64,000 bases of DNA from Burkholderiaceae bacterium (GTDB lineage Bacteria > Pseudomonadota > Gammaproteobacteria > Burkholderiales > Burkholderiaceae). The translations under genes were made by a program, and so were the position numbers. The stretch covers positions 161,864 to 225,863 of the forward strand of contig CANFOL010000001.1 in assembly GCA_947448695.1 (NCBI GenBank). The letters are read 5' to 3'. The notes beneath the pieces were generated by a model that was not told the DNA's origin, searched no databases, and saw only the letters and a program-made list of their open reading frames with translations. Shown here piece after piece: positions 30,015 to 37,098 of this stretch (position 1 is the first letter of the stretch; the number at the start of each line of letters is the position of its first letter).

Positions 30015-30710
30015 TTACAAATTTACAGATGTAAAAATTCTATTAGCTATCTGCTCCATAGCCCAGTTGCGAGGATGATTATCAACCCCAGCGTGTTCGA
30101 ACTGCTTGACCTTTCTATCAGTATTAAACTCAGAATTAAACAGATCGCCTATATAGATGAATTTAAGATTTAGTAAATCACATATTTGTTTTATGACTTG
30201 ATCTTTTGCTTGTGATTCCCACCAAGTAGATAGCATCAAAATATTATGGCAATTTTGTTTGGCGATTAGAGCAACTTGAGATACGTTTTTTATAAAAAAA
30301 TCCAATTGCTCATTGTTTCCAATGTTATCTCCCAGCTGTATTACGGTCAGTGATGGTTTTTTTTTCAATAAAGTATTGACTTGCCTAAAAATCTCTGTGT
30401 CAATTATATTGATTCGCTCTATGTCCGCAAAATTGCCAATAAAAACATTTTCTGATTTTACATTTAGCCTTTGGAGTAATATATGGCAATAGTCATCTTC
30501 TTTATGCGTCGCTGCCATCCCGTGATTACTGATCCAGCCAATTTCTGGTGCTGGTCCGTGTAACGTAATGCTGTTTCCAATAAAAATAACTTTTAACTGA
30601 TCCTCTGTTATTACATAATGTTCGCTAAATTCGTTAAATTTTTCTGAATCATCATAATTTTTACTAATGTGATTACTCTGGTTTTTTTGTATTGGTGTGG
30701 CTGAAGTCAT
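30015..30710 (-). CDS. SGNH/GDSL-family hydrolase, probable cargo
   Basis: 231 residues from the chosen ATG (MTSATPIQKNQ). No signal peptide or membrane segment is seen. Block I is VIFIGNSITLHGPAP with nucleophile Ser47; IGWISNHGMAA follows. VIQLGDNIGNN (125-133) is in the position of block III, and Asp210/His212 are in GVDNHPRNWAM (block V). Similar GNSITLH-type SGNH proteins are often encoded in polysaccharide gene clusters, so glycan deacylation is plausible. Codon use is AT-rich like the host chromosome, unlike the rest of the element, so it may have been acquired separately. Confidence 0.85.
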   Translation of the reverse strand: MTSATPIQKNQSNHISKNYDDSEKFNEFSEHYVITEDQLKVIFIGNSITLHGPAPEIGWISNHGMAATHKEDDYCHILLQRLNVKSENVFIGNFADIERINIIDTEIFRQVNTLLKKKPSLTVIQLGDNIGNNEQLDFFIKNVSQVALIAKQNCHNILMLSTWWESQAKDQVIKQICDLLNLKFIYIGDLFNSEFNTDRKVKQFEHAGVDNHPRNWAMEQIANRIFTSVNL

Positions 30711-30794
30711 TGCTGTTGCTTTCAAAGTCAGATTCAATGTCCATTTTAGAGGTGAGTCGTAGCAGCGTAAAGTGCTTTTGCGTTTTGTTGCGCA

Positions 30795-30892
30795 ACGTGT
30801 AACCACAAGCGTGTAAAATCTTACAAACACAACGGGTTGCGTCAGCATATGCGGCTACGAAAACAACAAAAAAGTCACGCAAAACTTACACG
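30795..30892. repeat. TTACACG motifs near the right end, possible arm sites
   Basis: ACGTGTAAC at 30795-30803 is the exact inverse of GTTACACGT at 25601-25609 near the left end. CGTGTAA recurs at 30810-30816, and TTACACG in direct orientation at 30886-30892. Together with the left-end copies these may be integrase arm-binding or directionality-factor sites. Confidence 0.38.
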
Positions 30893-30949
30893 CGGAAGAG
30901 TTGATATGCTGGAAGCCGCTTAAATGCTGGGTTTTTTACCTACGTTACT

Positions 30950-30960
30950 ATTGAGTGGGA
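30950..30960 (+). repeat. attR core: second copy of the 11 bp repeat
   Basis: ATTGAGTGGGA as at 25486-25496. Read in the guaA frame, the surrounding bases encode T-I-E-W-E-stop (ACT ATT GAG TGG GAA TGA), so this side probably keeps the original last codon and stop of guaA. Homology to guaA stops within about three bases upstream of the core. Confidence 0.8.
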
Positions 30961-30962
30961 AT

Positions 30963-31002
30963 GAGTATTTCCTGAAGCTAATTCATTGATTAGTAAATAC
31001 TC
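30963..31002. terminator. Probable original guaA terminator, displaced by the island
   Basis: GAGTATTT (30963-30970) pairs with AAATACTC (30995-31002), enclosing a second stem CTAAT (30978-30982)/ATTAG (30989-30993). It sits directly after the attR stop codon and 17 bp from the 3' end of the convergent gene at 31019, the right place for a shared terminator of guaA and that gene. No long T-tract. Confidence 0.4.
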
Positions 31003-31018
31003 TTACTTGAATGATGTC

Positions 31019-31798
31019 TTATTTTTGAGCCAATATTCCCATTCCAGGCAATGGATCAATAATGCCAATTTTTCTAAGTGCCCACCAATAGGTAGCCACA
31101 TTCACGCCTATTAAAGGCTTTCCAAATTTCTTTTCAATCATTGGAGTAAGGGCAGAAACAGGTAAATTAGTTCCCACGTGAATAAGGGCTTGTGCTTGTG
31201 GATGATCCACTTGTTCAAATGCAGAAATAATTTCTTCAGCTGTAAAACGTGCAACAGCAGTTGGTCCAACAGACTTCATGCCATATGTTTTTGTAACTTC
31301 ATACCCACAAGCTTCAAAGAAATTAGCAATCATTTCATCTGCTGGGGGCCAATATGGGGTGAGTATGGCAATTTTGGATGGATTTCCAATTGCCTCCAGC
31401 CCCGCAAGTACAGATCTTGACGGAGTAATGAAAGGGATTCCACATAAATTTTCTAATCGTTTTTCTTCATCGAGAGCGCGTTTTGCATCTCCTCTAAAAG
31501 AATGTATTGAATGTCCGTGAGCTACCACATGGGGCTCACATAATAAAACAGACTCTAAAGCAGTTTCCAAATTACCTTTTTCTGTTTCTAAGGCTAATTT
31601 ATAGGCCTCTTGATCTTCATAAGGTCGAGGAGGAAGCAGCATGCGAGTGACGTGGTTTGTAACACCAGCAGGCCTCATTAATTCCATTTCTGGCTGAACT
31701 ACCGTATTCGTTGCTGGAACGACAATAGCAACTTTGGCACGTGTTGCTAAAGAATCTGTTGAAGGTGTAAATTCAAACCTTGAAATTTGATTACTCAT
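31019..31798 (-). CDS. Asp/Glu racemase-superfamily protein (maleate isomerase-like) lacking both catalytic cysteines
   Basis: 259 residues. The fold signature is clear: VAIVVPATNTVVQPEMEL (about 23-40, ligand-binding Asn), VVAHGHSIHSFRGD (about 91-104) and a C-terminal IHVGTNLPVSAL (about 207-217). In maleate isomerases and racemases the two catalytic Cys lie at the equivalents of Gly95/His96 and Gly209; neither is Cys here. It may be a divergent decarboxylase/isomerase or a binding protein. Encoded 14 bp after a TctC receptor and with a FAD monooxygenase, suggesting organic-acid or aromatic catabolism. Confidence 0.82.
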   Translation of the reverse strand: MSNQISRFEFTPSTDSLATRAKVAIVVPATNTVVQPEMELMRPAGVTNHVTRMLLPPRPYEDQEAYKLALETEKGNLETALESVLLCEPHVVAHGHSIHSFRGDAKRALDEEKRLENLCGIPFITPSRSVLAGLEAIGNPSKIAILTPYWPPADEMIANFFEACGYEVTKTYGMKSVGPTAVARFTAEEIISAFEQVDHPQAQALIHVGTNLPVSALTPMIEKKFGKPLIGVNVATYWWALRKIGIIDPLPGMGILAQK

Positions 31799-31812
31799 AT
31801 TGCGTCCCTTAT

Positions 31813-32817
31813 TTATTCAACTTTTAGATTACTGGATTTAGCAGCATCTGCCCAAGTCTTTATATCATTTGCTAATATTTGTCTAAATTGAGTAGGAGTA
31901 TTTCCGAGATGATCAACGCCAATTTGCTGAAGTCTCGTTTGCATATCTGGTGTAGCAACGATTTCTTGAATTGCAGTGGATAGCTTATTAATGATGGATG
32001 CTGGAGTACCTGCTGGTGCAACAATACCATTCCATGTAATAGTTTTAAATCCTGGATATCCTGATTCTGCGATAGTTGGAACATTCGGTATCAGTGCTGA
32101 TCTAGTTTCACTAGATACGCCAATAATTTTGACATTACCAGCTGCCGCGTGAGAAGTTAATTCAGATATATTTCCAAAGTACATTTCAACCTGCCCGCCA
32201 AGAAGGTCTGCAACTGCTGGAGCACCACCTTTATAACTGACGTGGGTCATATCCAAACCAGCACGATTGACGAACAGTACTGCAGATAAATGAGAAACAC
32301 TTCCTGAGCCACCTGAGGCATAGTTAAGTTTCCCAGGATTATTTTTCACATATTGTGCAAATTCTTTTAAATTATTTGCAGGTACATGTTTTCCGATTGC
32401 TAAAACGAATGGGTTTGTACCAACGATGCTCACTGGAGAAAAGTCTTTAATGGGGTCAAAACCCGTCTTCGTAATAACAGGCAATATCGCCATGATGGGC
32501 ATCGCAGCCATGAAAAATGTATAGCCATCAGAGGGCGCTTTTGCAACGTAATTAGCGGCAATCACCCCGTTAGCACCAGCCCTGTTTTCAACTATAAATG
32601 GTTGGTCAATTAACTTAGATAATTTTTCTGCCGTAATTCGTGCGATAGAATCTGTATTACCTCCAGGAGCAAATGGGACAATCAGCTTAATTGGGCGAGA
32701 GGGCCATGGATCTGATTGCGCAAGAGCGTTGAGTGAGAGGGGTGCTAAAGCCAAGAGCGCCAGATTTTTAGAAAGCGTCTTGAGGGTGTCGCGTTTCAAA
32801 GTTGGTTTATTCTTCAT
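31813..32817 (-). CDS. TctC/Bug-family periplasmic solute-binding protein
   Basis: 334 residues. An N-terminal signal segment (about 12-34, ending NALAQ), then WPSRPIKLIVPFAPGGNTDS, which is the classic Bug start with the carboxylate-binding loop. FIVENRAGANGVIAANYVAK and THVSYKGGAPAVADLLGGQV are also present. Bug proteins bind small carboxylates. No TctA/TctB membrane partner lies nearby, so this is an orphan receptor. It lies between the racemase-like and monooxygenase genes with 13-14 bp gaps, so is probably cotranscribed. Confidence 0.92.
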   Translation of the reverse strand: MKNKPTLKRDTLKTLSKNLALLALAPLSLNALAQSDPWPSRPIKLIVPFAPGGNTDSIARITAEKLSKLIDQPFIVENRAGANGVIAANYVAKAPSDGYTFFMAAMPIMAILPVITKTGFDPIKDFSPVSIVGTNPFVLAIGKHVPANNLKEFAQYVKNNPGKLNYASGGSGSVSHLSAVLFVNRAGLDMTHVSYKGGAPAVADLLGGQVEMYFGNISELTSHAAAGNVKIIGVSSETRSALIPNVPTIAESGYPGFKTITWNGIVAPAGTPASIINKLSTAIQEIVATPDMQTRLQQIGVDHLGNTPTQFRQILANDIKTWADAAKSSNLKVE

Positions 32818-32829
32818 AGAAATTAAGCT

Positions 32830-34044
32830 TTATTGAATAAGATTTGCTGTTTGAATACTATTAATCATAGAAGAGTTCAGTAAATACTCTCTTCTTAAAA
32901 CGTCATTTGAATTCATTTTTCTTAGAAAGGCAAACCGCTCTTGCCGAATATTTGGGTCTTTTTCCTCTAATTGCTTTTTATTTTTAACAGATAATTCTTG
33001 AACATATTGCAAGTTGACTGACTTTCTTTGTCTTTCATAGAGATTTAAAATTTCCAAATTGGCGTTTTCATTGATTACCTTACTCAACTTTTCTGTCAAA
33101 TTAATTGCATCATGAATACCACTATTAAGACCAAAACCACCTAGAGGATTATTGACATGAGCTGAATCTCCAGCCAGTAAAACACGATGATGTCTAAATT
33201 GCTTTGCTACTCGTTGATGTACCCGATAAATGCTTTGATGAAGAATCGGTATGTCTTTTTGTAATTGTCCATTTAATGCTCTTTTCATGACTTGATTGCC
33301 ATATTCCGGGGTCAATACAGCTTCATCGCTCAAGCTTTCATCAACTGGTACAGTCATCCGCCATAATCCTGGAGGTTTAACATCAGGCATTTTAAAAAAA
33401 GCAATCCATTGAACTGGATCGCTGATATAAGCATTATCAGCGTAACCTAATGGTGCGAGATCAAAGTTGGTGCTTATCACGCTATAGCGTTCTGGCCAAG
33501 TGTAGCCTTCAAACTCAATATCACAGGCTTTTCTCACAATACTTTTTCCACCATCTGCACCGATTACCCATTTTGCAGTTAATCGGGACTTTTCATCTTT
33601 ACCAACCAAAAGAGAAACTTCATCCTCTGTTTGAGTTAATTCATGTAAAGGGTGGGAAAACAATACCTCTGCGTGAGGATAGCTTTGTAGCATTTTAAAA
33701 AGAATGGGTGTTAATCGATGTTGTTCAAGATGAAGCCGAAATGGATACTTGGTATCATTTTTTAAAATAGCCATATCCCACTCGACGATTAAGCCTTCTT
33801 CGAGGTCACGAGATTGCCATCTTGGAACTTGGATTCCAATCTCCATCATGGCTTCTGTAACTCCAAGAGGAGCCAACATCTCCAAAGTAGGGGGATGAAA
33901 TGTACCAGCTCGAAGATCGATGGTGAGTGAAGGTTCAGCCTCAATCACCGTTACAGGAATACCATTGTGGGCTAATTGAAGGGCGCACAGTAAACCTACT
34001 GGACCAGCACCAACAACGACAACATTTTTTTTAATCTGTGCCAT
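32830..34044 (-). CDS. FAD-dependent monooxygenase (PHBH-like aromatic hydroxylase)
   Basis: 404 residues. FAD dinucleotide fold VVVGAGPVGLLCALQLAHNG at about 8-27, a DG motif in VIGADGGKSIVRK, and the FAD-ribityl motif GDSAHVNNPLGGFGLNSG at about 290. These define class A flavoprotein hydroxylases. Length fits the 400-residue type without the C-terminal thioredoxin-like domain. The aromatic substrate is unknown. Neighbours (racemase-like protein, Bug receptors, ModA-like protein) point to an aromatic or heterocyclic acid pathway. Adjacent to the next gene by 2 bp. Confidence 0.88.
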   Translation of the reverse strand: MAQIKKNVVVVGAGPVGLLCALQLAHNGIPVTVIEAEPSLTIDLRAGTFHPPTLEMLAPLGVTEAMMEIGIQVPRWQSRDLEEGLIVEWDMAILKNDTKYPFRLHLEQHRLTPILFKMLQSYPHAEVLFSHPLHELTQTEDEVSLLVGKDEKSRLTAKWVIGADGGKSIVRKACDIEFEGYTWPERYSVISTNFDLAPLGYADNAYISDPVQWIAFFKMPDVKPPGLWRMTVPVDESLSDEAVLTPEYGNQVMKRALNGQLQKDIPILHQSIYRVHQRVAKQFRHHRVLLAGDSAHVNNPLGGFGLNSGIHDAINLTEKLSKVINENANLEILNLYERQRKSVNLQYVQELSVKNKKQLEEKDPNIRQERFAFLRKMNSNDVLRREYLLNSSMINSIQTANLIQ

Positions 34045-34046
34045 CT

Positions 34047-34751
34047 TTATATTAAATAACCAATACTTTGTCTGATGGACAAAGACTCTTCACCAACTAA
34101 AATATTTGCTAGCTCGAGAGCTAAATCAGGGGATTTAGAGTTTTTGCAAATACCTAATGTGTAGTCCGTATTTAGCTCAAGTTCCTGGGGCAGTAAGCCG
34201 ATTAAATCAACCCCTGGGCAGATATTAATTTCGGTAGTTTGCGTTCCGCCAATAACATTGGAGTCAGGATCCAAAGCCATTTGTGCCATTGCTGTTGCAC
34301 CATTAGGAAATGTTTTAAAACGGTTGGCTAATTCTTGATCTAAGCCCAGAGTTTTCATCACCTTCATAAAGTGGATACCTGCAGTAGATTTCTCCATGTC
34401 AGGAAAATAAAGGGCAGGCGCTGACCTAAAAGCTTCTTTAAGTTCTTGAGCAGTTGATATTGCTGGGGTTGGGCTAGTTCTTTTACTTGGTATAGCTATA
34501 CCCGTCGGTACGATACCTAATGATCTTACAGACTTGATATCAACATGACCAGAAGCAACAAGCTCATCTACTAATGATTTTGAAAGAATCACGAGATCAC
34601 ATGGTTCACCCTGCAAAACTAAATCACGCATAGCACCGACGGCACTAAAGGTGCCGTTAATTTTGCATTGGTGGCTATTTTCAAAATTATCCTGAATACC
34701 TTTTACAACTCCAGCTGCAGCCCCACCACTTAATACTCTAATTTCAGTCAT
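34047..34751 (-). CDS. ModA-like substrate-binding domain protein without signal peptide
   Basis: 234 residues resembling the type II periplasmic-binding fold of molybdate-type receptors: VLSGGAAAGVVKGI, a middle CDLVILSKSLVDELVASGHV and a C-terminal ALELANILVG. The protein begins directly with the domain (MTEIRVLSGG), with no signal peptide or membrane anchor, so it should be cytoplasmic. Such proteins recur beside catabolic genes in Burkholderiales, perhaps as ligand sensors or carriers; function not established. In the same leftward run as the monooxygenase. Confidence 0.8.
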   Translation of the reverse strand: MTEIRVLSGGAAAGVVKGIQDNFENSHQCKINGTFSAVGAMRDLVLQGEPCDLVILSKSLVDELVASGHVDIKSVRSLGIVPTGIAIPSKRTSPTPAISTAQELKEAFRSAPALYFPDMEKSTAGIHFMKVMKTLGLDQELANRFKTFPNGATAMAQMALDPDSNVIGGTQTTEINICPGVDLIGLLPQELELNTDYTLGICKNSKSPDLALELANILVGEESLSIRQSIGYLI

Positions 34752-34772
34752 TATTTATTTTCAAGTTAAACA

Positions 34773-35732
34773 TCAATCAGGTTTGATACCTGCAGACTTT
34801 ACAATCGAAGACCATTTTGCAATATCGGATTCTAAATATTTTGTGAATTCTGGTGCAGTCATCACAAGAGGTAGGGCACCTTGTTTTGCCCAAGTATCCT
34901 TTACCTCTTGTTGGGAAATAATTTTTCTAATCGAATTATTTAAAGTGGTGACAACTTCCATAGGAGTACCCTTAGGTGCCATAAAACCTAACCAGATGGT
35001 AGCTTCATATTTAGGGACTCCGGCTTCATTTACCGTAGGAATATTCGGAGTAATTGCAGAACGACTTCTTCCAGTCGTTGCAAGAGCAACTACCTTATTT
35101 TCTTTCACAAACTCAGTCATGGTAGTTACAGCATCAAACATCATATCCACTTGACCTCCAATCACATCAGTTCTTGCGCCTGAACTGCCTTTATAGGGAA
35201 CATGGGTGATATCTAGGCCAGCCATTGACTTAAATAATTCACCCGCCATATGATAGGGAGTGCCGTTACCGGAGGAGGCGTAATTATATTTACCTGGTGA
35301 TGCCTTAACTAGGGCGAGTAGTTCAGGTAAGTTTTTAGCGGGAAATTTTGGATTAACTACCAAAATTAAATCAGAATAATTAACCGGAGCAACTGCAACA
35401 AAATCTTTCATTAACTGAAAAGGCTTATTAGGAACTAATGATTCATTAACTGTCTGTGTATTGGACATCATGAGTAGGGTGTATCCATCTGCCGGAGATT
35501 TGGCTGCAAAATCTGTACCGATAATAGAACCAGCACCAGGCTTATTCTCAACAACAAAGGATTGTTTGAGGTCATCTTGTAATCTTTGTGCCATAAAGCG
35601 AGCATAATTATCCGCTGGACCACCTGCGGCAAAGGGGACAATAATTTTGACTGATTTAGTAGGGTAAGCTTGCGCAAGCAGGAGGCTTGGTAAGCATAAG
35701 AACGTTGCAATAATATAAGAGAAAATTTTCAT
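34773..35732 (-). CDS. TctC/Bug-family periplasmic solute-binding protein (second copy)
   Basis: 319 residues with a clear signal peptide (ending LLLAQA near residue 22), then YPTKSVKIIVPFAAGGPADN, the Bug ligand-loop signature. Next come VVENKPGAGSIIGTDFAAKS and THVPYKGSSGARTDVIGGQV. First gene of the leftward catabolic cluster, with upstream region 35733-35809 shared with the divergent ferritin-like gene. Paralogous to the TctC gene at 31813; the two may bind different carboxylates. No tctAB genes in the window. Confidence 0.92.
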   Translation of the reverse strand: MKIFSYIIATFLCLPSLLLAQAYPTKSVKIIVPFAAGGPADNYARFMAQRLQDDLKQSFVVENKPGAGSIIGTDFAAKSPADGYTLLMMSNTQTVNESLVPNKPFQLMKDFVAVAPVNYSDLILVVNPKFPAKNLPELLALVKASPGKYNYASSGNGTPYHMAGELFKSMAGLDITHVPYKGSSGARTDVIGGQVDMMFDAVTTMTEFVKENKVVALATTGRSRSAITPNIPTVNEAGVPKYEATIWLGFMAPKGTPMEVVTTLNNSIRKIISQQEVKDTWAKQGALPLVMTAPEFTKYLESDIAKWSSIVKSAGIKPD

Positions 35733-35809
35733 GTGTCTCCTTCAATGGGATAATTAATATACTTATAATTTACCACTTTTAGGCTAAAGCTTCCCATCTA
35801 TCAATAGCT

Positions 35810-36640
35810 ATGTCAGGACAACAAAATTTCACTGAGGGCAATATACGCAGGCTTGCTTATCAAGCGCTTATAGAAATTGATCCCTTATCAAAAAAAACTT
35901 TAGTTGATAAAATTGAGTCGTCTATTTCTTATGATGATTTTTTCATTCAAGATCCCTCAACTCAAGATATTTGTGAATCATTGGTTCCGGGACGCCCTCA
36001 ACATCCACAGTTAGTGAATCCTTTGTTAGTAAAAAAAAGATCGATGCACACTATTGAGGGAAGAGCTATTGCTATACATGCATTAGCGCATATTGAATTT
36101 AATGCTATTAATCTTGCTCTTGACGCTGTTTGGCGTTTTTCAGATATGCCGGATCAATACTATTTAGACTGGTTAAGGGTGGCTCAAGAAGAGGCTAAAC
36201 ATTTTTTTATGTTAAAAAATCACCTTAAAACTCTTGGCTATGATTATGGGATTTTTCCCGCACATGATAGTTTATGGGAAATGGTTGAAAAAACAAAAGG
36301 GGACATACTTGCTCGAATGGCACTTGTCCCCAGGACTATGGAGGCCAGGGGATTAGATGCAGTTCCGTTGATCCGGGCAAGGTTTTTGCAAGCGAAAGAT
36401 ATTGAGATGGTCAACATTTTAGATATCATCTTACAAGACGAAATAGGTCATGTTGAGATCGGTAATCGCTGGTTTAATTATTTGTGTAGAGATCGAAAAG
36501 TCGAACCTATACCAACATTTAAATTATTATGTACTGTTTACAATGCCCCTCATTTGAGAGGTCCTTTTAATATTCAGGCTCGAAAGCAAGCTGGTTTTAC
36601 TGACGCTGAAATCGATTTTTTACAGGATAACCATTCATGA
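35810..36640 (+). CDS. DUF455 ferritin-like protein
   Basis: 276 residues. A four-helix ferritin-like fold is suggested by Glu/His motifs typical of di-iron sites: HALAHIEFNAIN (with E), RVAQEEAKHFFML (ExxKH), TMEARGLDA and LQDEIGHVEIGNRW (ExxH). These match the DUF455 family, related in fold to the tRNA hydroxylase MiaE. The enzymatic role of DUF455 is unknown. The gene overlaps the following MaoC gene by 4 bp. Confidence 0.88.
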   Translation: MSGQQNFTEGNIRRLAYQALIEIDPLSKKTLVDKIESSISYDDFFIQDPSTQDICESLVPGRPQHPQLVNPLLVKKRSMHTIEGRAIAIHALAHIEFNAINLALDAVWRFSDMPDQYYLDWLRVAQEEAKHFFMLKNHLKTLGYDYGIFPAHDSLWEMVEKTKGDILARMALVPRTMEARGLDAVPLIRARFLQAKDIEMVNILDIILQDEIGHVEIGNRWFNYLCRDRKVEPIPTFKLLCTVYNAPHLRGPFNIQARKQAGFTDAEIDFLQDNHS

Positions 36641-37098
36641 GCAAGGTGATGTTTCATAACCCTAACGAGCTTAATTTACTTGTCGGTAAAGAAGTTGCTG
36701 TTAGTGAATGGTTAGAAATCAAGCAATCTATGATTCAAACATTTGCCGATTGTACAAATGATCATCAATGGATCCATACTGATATTGAAAAAGCAAAAAA
36801 AGACTCTGTTTACGGCGCAACGATTGCCCATGGATTTTTAACGTTATCTTTGATACCATTTTTTTTGGAATCCTGCATAGAGTATCCCTTTGCTAAAAGA
36901 TCGATTAATTATGGCTTAAATAAAGTACGTTTTCCTCATGCAGTGACCGTTGATAGCCGATTGCGAGGAAGATTTTTTATTGAAGAAATCACATCTATTG
37001 AAGGTGGTATTCAAATCGAGTGGAAAATTAATGTTGAAATTGAAGGCATTGAAAAACCGGCTTGTGTAGCGGATGTACTTTTTCGCTTATATTTTTAA
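36637..37098 (+). CDS. MaoC-like (R)-specific hydratase
   Basis: 153-residue hotdog-fold hydratase. The hydratase-2 signature is present: Asp and His in CTNDHQWIHTDIEKAKK, followed by YGATIAHGFLTLSLIPFF (about 67-84). Probably hydrates trans-2-enoyl-CoA to (R)-3-hydroxyacyl-CoA. ATG overlaps the previous stop (ATGA). The 3' end overlaps the convergent phosphotransferase gene by 12 bp. Confidence 0.9.
   Translation: MSKVMFHNPNELNLLVGKEVAVSEWLEIKQSMIQTFADCTNDHQWIHTDIEKAKKDSVYGATIAHGFLTLSLIPFFLESCIEYPFAKRSINYGLNKVRFPHAVTVDSRLRGRFFIEEITSIEGGIQIEWKINVEIEGIEKPACVADVLFRLYF

Larger units (their letters stand above)
25486..30960. mobile_element. Integrated element in the 3' end of guaA (about 5.5 kb)
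   Basis: Bounded by the direct repeat ATTGAGTGGGA (25486-25496 and 30950-30960). The repeat lies in the last codons of guaA, and a tyrosine integrase gene starts 160 bp inside the left end. guaA is an established integration site for genomic islands. Contents: integrase, Pro/Gln-rich protein, small conserved-looking protein, HUH endonuclease, candidate origin region, second tyrosine recombinase, SGNH hydrolase. Coding strands are rich in GCA, ACA, CAA and AGC codons, unlike the flanking genes. No virion, relaxase or secretion gene is recognisable, so this is not an obvious prophage or ICE. Confidence 0.88.

Noticed and set aside
30711..30848. 46-residue N-terminal extension of the SGNH hydrolase
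   Set aside because: The extension is Cys/Arg/Val-rich, lies over the right-end repeats of the element and is unlike SGNH proteins. The ATG at 30710 leaves a normal-length enzyme.
25486..30960. Filamentous (inovirus) prophage
   Set aside because: An HUH Rep and recombinases fit, but there is no Zot-like ATPase, no small hydrophobic coat protein series and no adsorption protein.
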